A stretch of DNA of 64,000 bases from CAMDPA01 sp965223035 (GCA_965223035.1 OZ244980.1:5456001-5520000); one strand, 5' to 3'. Shown: positions 9,447 through 17,381, counted from the first letter of the stretch. Numbers and translations are program-made. Notes: generated from the letters alone by a model not told the origin.

Positions 9447-9932
9447 ATGACGTCAAAGCCCAAGGGTACCGGCGCAGAGTACCTCGTACGCCAAAGTGGG
9501 TTAGCCAAAACCCGACAAGCGCTTCCTCCCATCAAAGATATTCTGATCGTCGAGGACGAACCTTCGGACAGCAGGCGTCTGGTGGCCACGCTGCGCTCTA
9601 TTTTCGGCTACGAGTTGGACGTGCGACGCGCAACGACCCTTAACAGCGCGCTGGACATGGTGCTGGAGCGGCAACCCGAGCTGATCCTGCTCGACGACTA
9701 TCTGAAGCCAGCCGATACGGCCCTTGATTCGATCCCGATGATCCGGCACGCCAATTACCAGGGGCCGATCATCATCATCAGCGGCGAGGTGGATCGGTTG
9801 CGGCGGGCCGAGCTGTTGGCCAAAGGCGCAAATGACACGATCAATAAGGAAGATCTCAACAGCGGCGCCATTACCGAGGTGCTGGTTCGACTGGGCCGGA
9901 GCCAATGCCAGGACGGCGGCGCGGTGGGCTGA
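9447..9932 (+). CDS. Single-domain response regulator
   Basis: 161 aa from ATG 9447, chosen because GAGGAGAAG lies just upstream; the longer frame from GTG 9315 would add a hydrophobic, Cys-containing leader with no support. One receiver domain: acidic pair in DILIVEDEPSDS, phospho-acceptor Asp in LILLDDYLKPA, Ser in IIIISGE and the conserved Lys in DTINKED. There is no output domain, so it works by protein contact, as in phytochrome-type two-component pairs. It is the last gene of the GTPase-kinase operon. A weak hairpin with a short T-run follows at 10021. Confidence 0.85.
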   Translation: MTSKPKGTGAEYLVRQSGLAKTRQALPPIKDILIVEDEPSDSRRLVATLRSIFGYELDVRRATTLNSALDMVLERQPELILLDDYLKPADTALDSIPMIRHANYQGPIIIISGEVDRLRRAELLAKGANDTINKEDLNSGAITEVLVRLGRSQCQDGGAVG

Positions 9933-10020
9933 GCTGAACCGTCCTGGGCTTACAAACGCAAAAGCCACACCGTCGAGCGCGCAAGTCAATCAGGCGCCGT
10001 CGCCTGCCGCGGTCGACCGC

Positions 10021-10046
10021 TTGAAGTGACGCGCTTCAACGGTTTT
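10021..10046 (+). terminator. Weak hairpin after the response regulator
   Basis: TTGAAG (10021-10026) pairs with CTTCAA (10034-10039), extendable by G-T and G-C pairs around a 3-base loop, then CGGTTTTG. The stem is AT-rich and the T-run short, so termination is uncertain. Confidence 0.3.
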
Positions 10047-10154
10047 GCTCTATGGCTTTTCACGGTCAGCCGGGAGCATCCCGCTCCCCCGCCCTGTTCG
10101 GTTCAGGTTCCGGCGCTTCCTGCATTAAACTGGAATCAGCCCAAAACCGATTTA

Positions 10155-10181
10155 GCTAATAAAATTGCTCAATTAATTAGC
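10155..10181. repeat. AT-rich near-perfect palindrome in the gap upstream of tRNA-Leu
   Basis: GCTAATAAAATTG and CAATTAATTAGC are inverted around CT. It lies in the 470-bp gap between the receiver gene and the tRNA, in a clearly AT-richer patch than its surroundings. It could be an operator for a dimeric regulator; no gene is known to use it here. The rest of the gap up to 10390 shows no gene I can support. Confidence 0.45.
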
Positions 10182-10396
10182 GTCGAATATCTGCGATTGT
10201 AGCGATGAAAGGCGCGGGTCAGCCAGCGATGTCACGGTCCCCGCGATCGGCGACTTCGCCACCCTACCGGTGACGGTTTCAGAACGCGGTGGAACCGGAC
10301 AACGGCGCGTCCGCCAGGTGGCGATGGTCCACCTGCGAAAACTTCTTGGAGTGTGGGGGCGCGATGGCTATACCTATGGCGTTTCGTAGATTGCTC

Positions 10397-10498
10397 GAAC
10401 CATCCCGGTTCCCGCACAGCCACCCGGTGGCCCGCTTGTGTGGGTGGCCGGGTGGGGGAACGGGCCGGCAAGGCTGATCCGCCTGAGGCGGAAATGAA
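10397..10498 (+). repeat. GC-rich long inverted repeat (family P), forward copy
   Basis: Left end GAACCATCCCGGTTCCC; the centre pairs GCCACCCG with CGGGTGGC-type sequence, and the end is CCGCCTGAGGCGGAAATGA. It belongs to a family seen at least seven more times in gaps of this window. It ends 13 bases before the tRNA-Leu(UAA) gene. Confidence 0.7.
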
Positions 10499-10511
10499 CA
10501 AGGGCGCTATC

Positions 10512-10847
10512 GCGGGCGTGGCGGAATCGGTAGACGTAACGGACTTGAGACATCTTTTGAGTGCTCCCACGGGAAACCTGGGATGCAGAACTGCTCAAAT
10601 TCGGGGAAACCTTTTAGATGGCAATCCCGAGCCAAGCCTTGAGGAACACCGTTTCCGAGAGGAAGGTGTAGAGACTAGACGGGCAGCACCTAAGCGCAGA
10701 TGCAGGCGTAAGGTGAAGGGATAGTCCAGACCACAAACCTGATCAGCATGCCGACGGCATTGCGGAACTGGGCGGCGAAAGTCGTAGTTGGTACGAAAAT
10801 CCGTTGGGCGAAAGCCCGTGGGGGTTCAAGTCCCCCCGCCCGCACCA
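10512..10847 (+). tRNA. tRNA-Leu(UAA) interrupted by a group I intron
   Basis: 5' exon 10512-10546 begins GCGGGCG; 3' exon 10796-10847 ends CGCCCGC-A-CCA, giving a perfect 7-bp acceptor stem and encoded CCA. The D-arm (GCGGAATCGGTAGACG), the long variable arm (GGGCGAAAGCCC) and the T-arm (GGGGGTTCAAGTCCCCC) are those of a class II leucine tRNA. The anticodon stem pairs ACGGA with TCCGT. After splicing the loop reads CUU-AAAA, so the anticodon is UAA, split between U34 and A35. The mature length is 87 nt including CCA. No protein gene marks this place, and the gene reads alone between two repeat copies. Confidence 0.93.
10547..10795 (+). ncRNA. Group I intron in tRNA-Leu(UAA)
   Basis: 249 nt, no ORF. 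It shows the landmarks of the cyanobacterial tRNA-Leu intron subclass. The guide GAG (10559-10561) can pair with exon CUU with a U-G wobble at the splice site (P1). The core has TTCGGGGAAACC with GGCAATCCCGAGCCAAGCC (P4-P6 region), and GGAAGGTGTAGAGACTAGAC followed by GGGCAGCACC (P3/P7/P8 region with the G-binding site). The intron ends in G (10795). From family knowledge such introns self-splice with a guanosine cofactor. Activity here is inferred from the intact core. Confidence 0.92.
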
Positions 10848-10952
10848 TCTCTCAGGTCGGCACCATCCCTCAGCCCACTCGCTGATCGTGGTGTTGGATG
10901 CCGGCAGGGGGATCCGGCCGGCACGGTGATTTCGCCTCAGGCGGAAATGATT

Positions 10953-11104
10953 TAGAGCAACCTGCCTTAAATCGGAATCGGAACGATCCCGATTAAAGGC
11001 AGAAAGTTGCTCACCACTTTAAGAGCGATCATCGCGCCTTAAATCGGAACCGGCGCAATTGGAATCGGCGTTGCGGTTCCGATTTAAGGCGCGATGATAT
11101 AGAG
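10953..11104. repeat. Full-length CTAG-type composite repeat (module A then B)
   Basis: 152 bp beginning TAGAGCAACCTGCC. It passes through a module A core, a spacer with AAAGTTGCTCACCACTTTAA, and module B, whose arms CGCGCCTTAAATCGGAACCG and its inverse frame CAATTGGAATCG. It ends GGCGCGATGATATAG. It is nearly identical to the copy at 54300-54452, so it is a recent copy. The remaining gap from 10848 holds part of a family P end (CCTCAGGCGGAAATGA, about 10935) and no gene. Confidence 0.88.
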
Positions 11105-11147
11105 CGCGGGCTGGGAGGCTGCGCGCCGGAGGGCCCCAGGTCAGGCC

Positions 11148-11561
11148 TCAGGCGGACGCAGTTTGTTTAATGTCGACGGTCAGACGGTCGCCATCTGCAA
11201 TATTCAGTGCATCACGCAGGTTGACAGCCGCTATGATCTCGAGCTGGTTCGGCGGGTAGCCGATCACCTCCGGCACAACTATAGCGCTATCGATGCGGCC
11301 ACCAACGACGGCCCGATAGCAGCGGGCGTCGCAATCGCGCGGTCCATCGTTGGGGTTGTTGATTCGCACGCCGTCGGTCTGCTTCACACGCTGCCAGACT
11401 ACCTGATCGTCGGGGACGTCGATGACGAGGTTCACGGTGCCGGGAAACGGATCAATGCCGAGTTTGGCAATGAATTGTCGGCGCGCCCAATCCAGTCGGG
11501 TCAAATGCTTGCCTTGGCCAATCCCGGTGACCAGTCGGCCGATTATTCTCGCGTCGCCCAT
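11148..11561 (-). CDS. DUF120 / CTP-dependent riboflavin kinase-like protein
   Basis: About 137 aa from ATG 11561, chosen for its AGAGG ribosome site and because homology begins there (GDARIIGRLVTGIGQGKHLT). The motif KLGIDPFPGTVNL and the end stretch VPEVIGYPPNQLEIIA, then NLRDALNIADGDRLTVDI, match the DUF120 fold of archaeal RibK, which makes FMN from riboflavin using CTP rather than ATP. In archaea the domain often carries an N-terminal HTH; here it stands alone. Bacterial FMN is normally made by RibF, so this protein may act on another substrate or be an additional kinase. A GC-rich repeat lies upstream of it, and a response regulator lies behind that. Confidence 0.75.
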   Translation of the reverse strand: MGDARIIGRLVTGIGQGKHLTRLDWARRQFIAKLGIDPFPGTVNLVIDVPDDQVVWQRVKQTDGVRINNPNDGPRDCDARCYRAVVGGRIDSAIVVPEVIGYPPNQLEIIAAVNLRDALNIADGDRLTVDIKQTASA

Positions 11562-11659
11562 AAAGCCTCTTGTCTCGGCCAACCGGCCTGTCACCGGACC
11601 GTTCGGCCGCGTACGCTCTCGGCGCCCGTTAGGGTTATGGGCGCTTGATCGCCACAATC

Positions 11660-11766
11660 ATGTCCACCTGAGGCGGATGTGGCTTGCCGGCCCGCTGCTT
11701 GCCCGGTCGCCCGCACGAGCGCGGCATGGGGTGGTCGGGTGGGGGAGCGGGATAGTTCCAGCTCAC
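11660..11766 (-). repeat. GC-rich long inverted repeat (family P), reverse copy
   Basis: Begins TCCACCTGAGGCGGATGTGG, contains GGTGGTCGGGTGGGGGAGCGG and ends GTTCCAGCTCAC; it is the reverse orientation of the copy near 10.4 kb. It lies in the 350-bp gap upstream of the DUF120 gene, where I see no other gene. Confidence 0.65.
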
Positions 11767-11912
11767 TGGGAAAAGCTATAAACCGCGTTTTCGTCACGAT
11801 CCAGCTGGTGCTTGCTTGATGTCCCAGGTCTGCAGACGAGGGCGCGAATTGCGACGTTGATCGATTGGCGATCAAGGCGACCTCGTTAATCTATGCCAAC
11901 CGCGGCTGGTGC

Positions 11913-11972
11913 TAGAGCAACCTGCCTTTAATCGGGATCGTTCCGATGCCGATCAAAGGCAGGTTGCGCTAG
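11913..11972. repeat. Solo palindromic CTAG-type repeat (module A)
   Basis: 60-bp palindrome TAGAGCAACCTGCC to GGCAGGTTGCGCTAG. Its right end supplies CTA at 11969-11971, the TAG stop of the minus-strand response regulator. Confidence 0.88.
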
Positions 11973-12445
11973 GATGGCTTGATGACCCGCCAATAATGAT
12001 CCGGATCGTCCGACGGCAGATGCCCGGCCTCTTCCAGCCAGGCGGTAGCCCGCGCCCTTCGGCCCAACTCCAGAACATGCTGGATGTGAGCGCCAAATCT
12101 GCACCAATCGAGTGGCTTGAGCAGAAACGAGGTTGCGCCGGCCCTGAGCGCGGCCTCCAAGGCGTCCTGCTCGCGCTTGGCGGTCAGCACGATGACGGGC
12201 AGATGCTTCAAGTTTGCTTGCCGGCGAATACAGGCCAACAGAACCAAACCGTTGACCCCAGGCATGTCCAAGTCCAGCACAACGAGGTCGACGTCACATT
12301 CACGTAGTATGCAAATGGCCGCCGCACCGTCCGCCGCCTCAAAGATTTCCGCGTCGAGCTGGCCAATCCGCCTGGCCACCAGCAGGCGAACGAATGAATC
12401 GTCGTCAACGATGAGGACCCGCGGCTGACATGCGTTTTCGGTCAT
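11969..12445 (-). CDS. CheY-like response regulator
   Basis: 158 aa from ATG 12445 (MTENACQPRVLIVDDD); a longer frame to 12493 adds 16 residues of unlikely sequence. Receiver domain: acidic pair in VLIVDDDSF, phospho-Asp in LVVLDLDMPGVNG, Thr in VIVLTAKRE and Lys in SFLLKPLDW. After the receiver a short tail (WLEEAGHLPSDDPDHYWRV) carries no known output domain. No histidine kinase is adjacent, so it is an orphan. The stop codon TAG is formed by the end of a palindromic repeat. The next gene on this strand upstream is rimM, 300 bp away, so it is not obviously in that operon. Confidence 0.83.
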   Translation of the reverse strand: MTENACQPRVLIVDDDSFVRLLVARRIGQLDAEIFEAADGAAAICILRECDVDLVVLDLDMPGVNGLVLLACIRRQANLKHLPVIVLTAKREQDALEAALRAGATSFLLKPLDWCRFGAHIQHVLELGRRARATAWLEEAGHLPSDDPDHYWRVIKPS

Positions 12446-12745
12446 TGCGTACTCACTCGCGCCGACGTCACAAACAGCATCGACGCCACCCACGGTCCAA
12501 CTTGAATATAACCAATGCCTACGTTAAGGCCCGTGAATGAAGTGTTAATCGATAGCTGCTCGTGAATTTACGCTCAACGAATGCTAAATGGTGCCCTTGA
12601 ATGATGGGATCAATCCGAAAGCCGCAGCCCGCATGCACCGGCTTGGCGGAAACGGCCGAGCGCGGCATGCACGGCTTTTGAGACGGCAGCGGACAGTACG
12701 CCAACGATGCTTTCGCGCGTCACAGCGCGCAGCGCCGAACCCGGC

Positions 12746-13306
12746 TCACGCACGGTCGGATGCATCGTCTCGGCCGGAGGTCTGCGGCAGAACAACGACG
12801 ATTCTGCCCTGCGCAAGCTCGACGGATGGCACAAAGGCGCTCGTGAACGGCAGCAGCTCCGTCGTCGACAGGCCGCCCACTTGCAGCTCGAGGAGATCGC
12901 CGGCGCCGTAATTGCTGACGCCGACCACCCGGCCAACAATGGAGCCGTCAGGCGAAATCGCCGTCAGGCCAATCAGGTCGCAGTGGTAGAATTCGTCGGG
13001 GTCGAGCGCAGGCAGCCGCGCGCGATCGACATAGAGCTCAAGGCCCCTCAGCGCTGCAGCCGCGGTTCGGTCGGAAATGCCGGCGATGCGCGCGATCACC
13101 GCGCCCTTCGGCGACAAGCGCACGACCTTAAGCGTGTATTGTTGCCGACCGTCGACGTCCGACAGAGGGCCATAGGCGGCAACATTTTCCGGCGGGCTGG
13201 CGAAGGAGCGCACCACCAACTCACCATGAATGCCATGCGCCCCGGTCACGCGCGCCAGCAGTATCCGAGGAGCGGCGTGACTGTCCCGCGATCGCATCGT
13301 CGTCAA
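12746..13306 (-). CDS. rimM: Ribosome maturation factor RimM
   Basis: 186 aa. RimM binds ribosomal protein S19 in the 30S head and assists 16S rRNA processing. The N-terminal barrel contains RVTGAHGIHGELVVRSF; the PRC-barrel half has YHCDLIGLTAISPDG and GRVVGVSNYGAGDLLEL, then LLPFTSAFVPSV. The TTG start at 13306 has AGGA 8 bases upstream, while the ATG at 13297 has none at a good distance. It sits downstream of rpsP as in most bacteria, but trmD and rplS, which normally follow, are missing; the next gene is a response regulator. A 137-bp repeat separates rimM from rpsP. Confidence 0.92.
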   Translation of the reverse strand: MTTMRSRDSHAAPRILLARVTGAHGIHGELVVRSFASPPENVAAYGPLSDVDGRQQYTLKVVRLSPKGAVIARIAGISDRTAAAALRGLELYVDRARLPALDPDEFYHCDLIGLTAISPDGSIVGRVVGVSNYGAGDLLELQVGGLSTTELLPFTSAFVPSVELAQGRIVVVLPQTSGRDDASDRA

Positions 13307-13317
13307 TCACTTGGTCC

Positions 13318-13454
13318 TAGAGCAACCTGCCTTTCATCGGACTGGGAACGATGCCGATGGCAAGCAGAATTTTGCTCACCAATTTAACGGCGATCATCAT
13401 CGTGCCTTAAATGGGGCCCGGCTTTGCGGTTCCCATTTAAGGCACGCTGATCTC
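13318..13454. repeat. Composite CTAG-type repeat between rpsP and rimM
   Basis: Full A+B layout but diverged: TAGAGCAACCTGCCTTTCATCG, then TTTTGCTCACCAATTTAACG, then CGTGCCTTAAATGGGGCCCG and its inverse, ending GGCACGCTGATCT. It lies within the presumed ffh-rpsP-rimM transcript. Confidence 0.82.
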
Positions 13455-13502
13455 GTCCAACCGATCGTGGTGCGCGTCGTGCTGAGAGCTGGCACCACGC
13501 GC

Positions 13503-13901
13503 TTAACTGGTCGCCGCCCCGCCTTCGGCCGGTGCTTCCGCTTCGTTGGCCGGTTCCGCCGCCTCGCGAGCACGCTCAGCCTCGGCCGCCTCGCGCTCCA
13601 GCCGCTTCTTGCCTGGCTTGCCTTTGATCGGGTTGTTGCGGGCCTCCCGCTTGATCAAATCGGCAGCGGCCAAAAATCGCGCGACGCGATCGGTCGGCTG
13701 CGCGCCGACCGACAGCCAGTGTTGACAGCGCTCGTTGTCAAGCCTGACACGGTCGGCATGCTCTCGTGGCAGCATCGGATTGTAGGTGCCGACCTGCTCG
13801 ATATATCGGCCGTCCCGCGGCGTCGTCGCCGGCGCCACCACGATATAATAGTAGGGCCGCTTTTTGGTGCCGCCGCGCGCCAACCTTATCTTCACTGCCA
13901 T
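13503..13901 (-). CDS. rpsP: 30S ribosomal protein S16
   Basis: 132 aa. The core (MAVKIRLARGGTKKRPYYYI, then DGRYIEQVGTYNPML and DRVARFLAAADL) is typical S16, an assembly protein of the 30S body. The last 30 residues are an Ala/Glu-rich extension, common in alphaproteobacteria. Downstream of ffh on the same strand with 100 bp between, and upstream of rimM, so this is the usual ffh-rpsP-rimM cluster. Confidence 0.96.
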   Translation of the reverse strand: MAVKIRLARGGTKKRPYYYIVVAPATTPRDGRYIEQVGTYNPMLPREHADRVRLDNERCQHWLSVGAQPTDRVARFLAAADLIKREARNNPIKGKPGKKRLEREAAEAERAREAAEPANEAEAPAEGGAATS

Positions 13902-14005
13902 GCCAAACAGGTCCTTTCTGGTTTGAGAGTTTTCGTCGATCGGATGCGCTTTTCAGTCACGCAACATCCGATGTTGTCGACGCCGGGCCTTCGCTCCGAC
14001 GCCGG

Positions 14006-15550
14006 TTATTTCTTCTTTTTAGGCAACACGGGGGCCCCACCGCCCAACCCTGGGAGCCCCTTCGGCACCGGCCCCTTCGGCAAGGTGCCGCCTGGCAGGC
14101 CGGGCAGCGCCGTGGGTAATCCAACCGCGCCCTTGGCAAGCCGGCCCTGTTGCAGCTGCTGGAGTTGCTCGGGCGTGGGTTGTGGCATGCCGCCTGCCGG
14201 CCCTGGCATTGCACCGCCCATGCCACCCATCATGCGCCCCATCAGGCCATTTCTCTTGCCCATCGATTTCATCATATCGGCCATCTGTCGGTGCATCTTG
14301 AGCAACCGGTTCACATCCTCAACCTTGGTGCCGGAGCCGGCCGCAATGCGCCGGCGACGCTTACCGTCAATCAGCTTGGGCGATCGCCTCTCTTTCGGCG
14401 TCATCGATGAGATGATGGCCTGCTGACGCTTGATCACCTTGTCGTCCAGGTTGGCGCCGGCGAGCTGAGAGTTCAGCTTGCCCATCCCTGGCAGCAATCC
14501 CATCAGGCCACCAAGTCCACCCATGCTCTGCATCTGCCGCAATTGGGCGGCGAGATCTTCAAGATCGAATTCGCCCTTGCGCATCTTCGCCGCCATCGCC
14601 TGCGCCTTCTCGGCATCGATGGTGGCGGCCGCTTTCTCAACGAGGCTGACAATATCGCCCATCCCTAAAATGCGGTTGGCGATGCGCTCCGGGTGGAACT
14701 CCTCCAAAGCGTCCCACTTTTCGCCGGTCCCAAGCAGTTTGATGGGCTTGCCCGTCACCGCCCGCATGGACAGCGCCGCTCCACCTCGACCGTCGCCGTC
14801 GACGCGGGTCAAGACGATGCCCGTCACCCCGACCCGATCCTCGAACGCCCTGGCCGTGTTGACGGCGTCCTGACCGGTCAGCGCGTCCGCCACCAGCAGC
14901 GTTTCATGCGGCGTGGTGGCGCGCTTGACCTCCGCCACCTCGGCCATCAACACCTGATCGATGGTCGTACGTCCGGCCGTGTCGAGCAGCACCACATCGA
15001 ACCCGCCCAATCGGGCGGCATCCATCGCACGATTGGCAATCTGCAGCGGTGTTTGCCCGGCCACGATCGGCAGTGTCTCGATTTCGGTTTGGGTGCCGAG
15101 CACCTTCAGCTGCTCCTGCGCCGCCGGTCGACGGGTGTCGAGCGACGCCATCAACACGCGTTTGCGCTCCTTGTTGGTCAGACGATAGCCGATCTTGGCG
15201 CATGTCGTGGTCTTGCCGGAGCCCTGCAAACCAACCAGCATGATGGCAAACGGCGACGCGGCATGGAGATCGATCGGCGCCGCCTCCGAGCCCAGCATCG
15301 CCACCAGCTCGTCATTGACGATCTTGACCACCATCTGCCCAGGCGTGACCGATTTCACGACCTCTTGGCCGATCGCCTTCTGGCGCACCGCATCGGTGAA
15401 GCCGCGTACAACCTCCAGCGCAACGTCGGCCTCCAACAGCGCGCGGCGGACCTCCCGCATCGCCTCGCTGACGTCGCTGTCGGTGAGAGCACCGCGCCCT
15501 GTCAGTTTGGAAAAGATGCCTGACAGACGGTCGGAAAGAGTTTGAAACAT
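14006..15550 (-). CDS. ffh: Signal recognition particle GTPase Ffh
   Basis: 514 aa from ATG 15550 (MFQTLSDRLSGIFSKLTGRG); the open frame continues upstream but homology starts here. Ffh binds 4.5S RNA and hydrophobic signal sequences and delivers ribosomes to FtsY. N domain 1-85; G domain with GLQGSGKTTTCAKIG, DTRRPAA, LDTAGR and the closing GTGEKWD segment. The Met-rich M domain includes the RNA-binding stretch SMTPKERRSPKLIDGKRRRR and GSGTKVEDVNRLL, then Gly/Pro/Met-rich sequence ending in Lys residues. First gene of the ffh-rpsP-rimM unit. Confidence 0.96.
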   Translation of the reverse strand: MFQTLSDRLSGIFSKLTGRGALTDSDVSEAMREVRRALLEADVALEVVRGFTDAVRQKAIGQEVVKSVTPGQMVVKIVNDELVAMLGSEAAPIDLHAASPFAIMLVGLQGSGKTTTCAKIGYRLTNKERKRVLMASLDTRRPAAQEQLKVLGTQTEIETLPIVAGQTPLQIANRAMDAARLGGFDVVLLDTAGRTTIDQVLMAEVAEVKRATTPHETLLVADALTGQDAVNTARAFEDRVGVTGIVLTRVDGDGRGGAALSMRAVTGKPIKLLGTGEKWDALEEFHPERIANRILGMGDIVSLVEKAAATIDAEKAQAMAAKMRKGEFDLEDLAAQLRQMQSMGGLGGLMGLLPGMGKLNSQLAGANLDDKVIKRQQAIISSMTPKERRSPKLIDGKRRRRIAAGSGTKVEDVNRLLKMHRQMADMMKSMGKRNGLMGRMMGGMGGAMPGPAGGMPQPTPEQLQQLQQGRLAKGAVGLPTALPGLPGGTLPKGPVPKGLPGLGGGAPVLPKKKK

Positions 15551-15834
15551 TGACGTGTCGGCCTTGGACCTGTTGGGACGCTGCGTTTGATAGAGCTGTT
15601 TGGCTGGCCAAAATGCACGAACGCGCCCGCGGGCGAAACTCGCTGGCGGACGTTGACCTTCCGACACGTGCGCCGACGCCGCGGCGCGCCTTAGCCGGAA
15701 TAGCTGCTGCGTGCAGGACTGGCCGGATCTCCAGGAACATGGTCGACAGCGGGCGGTGAGTCAACTCAGCGATCGCCGCCGCGGCCGGCTCCGATCGATC
15801 CAGCGCGGCGCGCTCGGCGCCGCACCAGCCAGCT

Positions 15835-16074
15835 TCACACCAGATCGAAGGTAAAGTTTTCGATCACCGGATTGGATAACAACTCCCGGCACATGCGCTC
15901 CACACTGGCGCGCGCGGCAGTTTCGTCGGTCTCGTCCAGGTTCAGCTCGATGAATTTGCCCTGGCGGACGTCGCCGACGCCTGCAAATCCCAGGGTCGAA
16001 AGCGCACGCTCGATGGCCTTACCCTGTGGATCGAGCACACCGGGCTTCAGGGTGATTTTGATCAGCGCTTTCAT
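15835..16074 (-). CDS. purS: Phosphoribosylformylglycinamidine synthase subunit PurS
   Basis: 79 aa, standard length. PurS holds PurQ and PurL together in the three-part FGAM synthase of purine synthesis. The motif KPGVLDPQGKAIERALSTLG and the end NPVIENFTFDL are diagnostic. It is downstream of purC on the same strand with a 167-bp gap that shows no gene. purQ and purL, which usually follow, are not in the window; the ffh operon comes next. Confidence 0.95.
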   Translation of the reverse strand: MKALIKITLKPGVLDPQGKAIERALSTLGFAGVGDVRQGKFIELNLDETDETAARASVERMCRELLSNPVIENFTFDLV

Positions 16075-16241
16075 GGCCAGCCCTCAACGCGCCTCCTGCA
16101 ATGCCAAATCCGGTTGTCTCGCCGGCCCGGCGCGCTTCGGTTTGGCGGCCGTGGTGGCGCGCCCCACACGGACATCACGAACCGCCGCATTGGCGCCGGC
16201 CGGGCGCACGGCGACCGCTCGGCGCCCGGATTGAGCCGACC

Positions 16242-17027
16242 TCAATTCGGTTTAGCACCGTTCGACGTCACCAGCACCGGCCCGATCCCGCGCGGCCGCG
16301 GACTTTCATTGAGCACACCGAGCCGGCGGGCCACCTCCTGATAGGCCTCGAGCACGTCACCCATATCGCGCCGAAACCGATCCTTATCGAGCTTGTCACC
16401 GGAGGTGAGGTCCCACAACCGACAGCAATCGGGACTGATTTCGTCGGCCAGCACGATGCGCACCTGATCGTTGTCCCACAGCCGACCGAATTCGACTTTG
16501 AAGTCGACCAGCCGAATGCCGATGCCAAGGAAAAGCCCGAACAAAAAGTCATTGATGCGCAACGCCAACGACATGATTTCGTCCAGCTCCTGGGGGGTCG
16601 ACCAGGCGAACGCGGTGATGTGCTCCTCTGACACCATCGGATCGCCGAGCGCATCGTTCTTGTAATAATATTCGATGATCGAGCGCGGCAGGGGCTGGCC
16701 TTCCTCGAGGCCTAAGCGCGTGGCCAGGGAGCCGGCCGCAACGTTGCGCACGACCACCTCGAGCGGAATGATCTCAACCTCTCGGATCAACTGCTCGCGC
16801 ATGTTGAGCCGGCGGATGAAGTGCGTCGGCACACCAATCTCACCGATCTTGGAGAAGATGTGCTCGGAGATCCGATTGTTGAGTACTCCCTTGCCTTCAA
16901 TCAGTGCATGCTTCTTCGCGTTGAAAGCGGTGGCGTCATCTTTGAAGTGTTGAATCAACGTGCCTGGCTCTGGCCCTTCGTACAGGACCTTGGCCTTCCC
17001 TTCATAGATGCGGCGACGCCTATTCAT
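16242..17027 (-). CDS. purC: SAICAR synthetase PurC
   Basis: 261 aa. Ligates aspartate to CAIR with ATP in purine synthesis. Seen: RRRIYEGKAKVLYEGPEPGT (ATP-binding start), VRNVAAGSLATRLGLEEG (signature), VDFKVEFGRL and ADEISPDCCRLWD (substrate/metal site). Start ATG 17027. The divergent neighbour is the zeta inhibitor gene 350 bp away; that gap contains no gene I can support and should hold both promoters. Confidence 0.95.
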   Translation of the reverse strand: MNRRRRIYEGKAKVLYEGPEPGTLIQHFKDDATAFNAKKHALIEGKGVLNNRISEHIFSKIGEIGVPTHFIRRLNMREQLIREVEIIPLEVVVRNVAAGSLATRLGLEEGQPLPRSIIEYYYKNDALGDPMVSEEHITAFAWSTPQELDEIMSLALRINDFLFGLFLGIGIRLVDFKVEFGRLWDNDQVRIVLADEISPDCCRLWDLTSGDKLDKDRFRRDMGDVLEAYQEVARRLGVLNESPRPRGIGPVLVTSNGAKPN

Positions 17028-17381
17028 TCGAGCCAGTCCTCTGACCTATGATGCCTGCGGCCGGGTCCGGACTCGCGCGGGAGCCCGAGGCACCGTACCC
17101 GTAATAGCGACCTCCGCAACGGGCCCCGCTCGGCCACGGTGCCGGTCTCGCGGTCTGGGCGGACACTATCCGAACCCAGTTGGGGTGACAATGTCAACGC
17201 TGCCGCCCTTGCGGAGCGTGGCAAGCGTCCCCGAACACTGCACTAATTGGCCCCGCAAGCAATGGCTTTCGAGCGTTGCCACAACAACGCCAGCCGGCTA
17301 AATCTGAGGAAGGTTCACGCGGCATTCCTGCTATGCCAAGTAGAACATGTGTCAAAAATACAATTATAGATGGAAGTCGAC

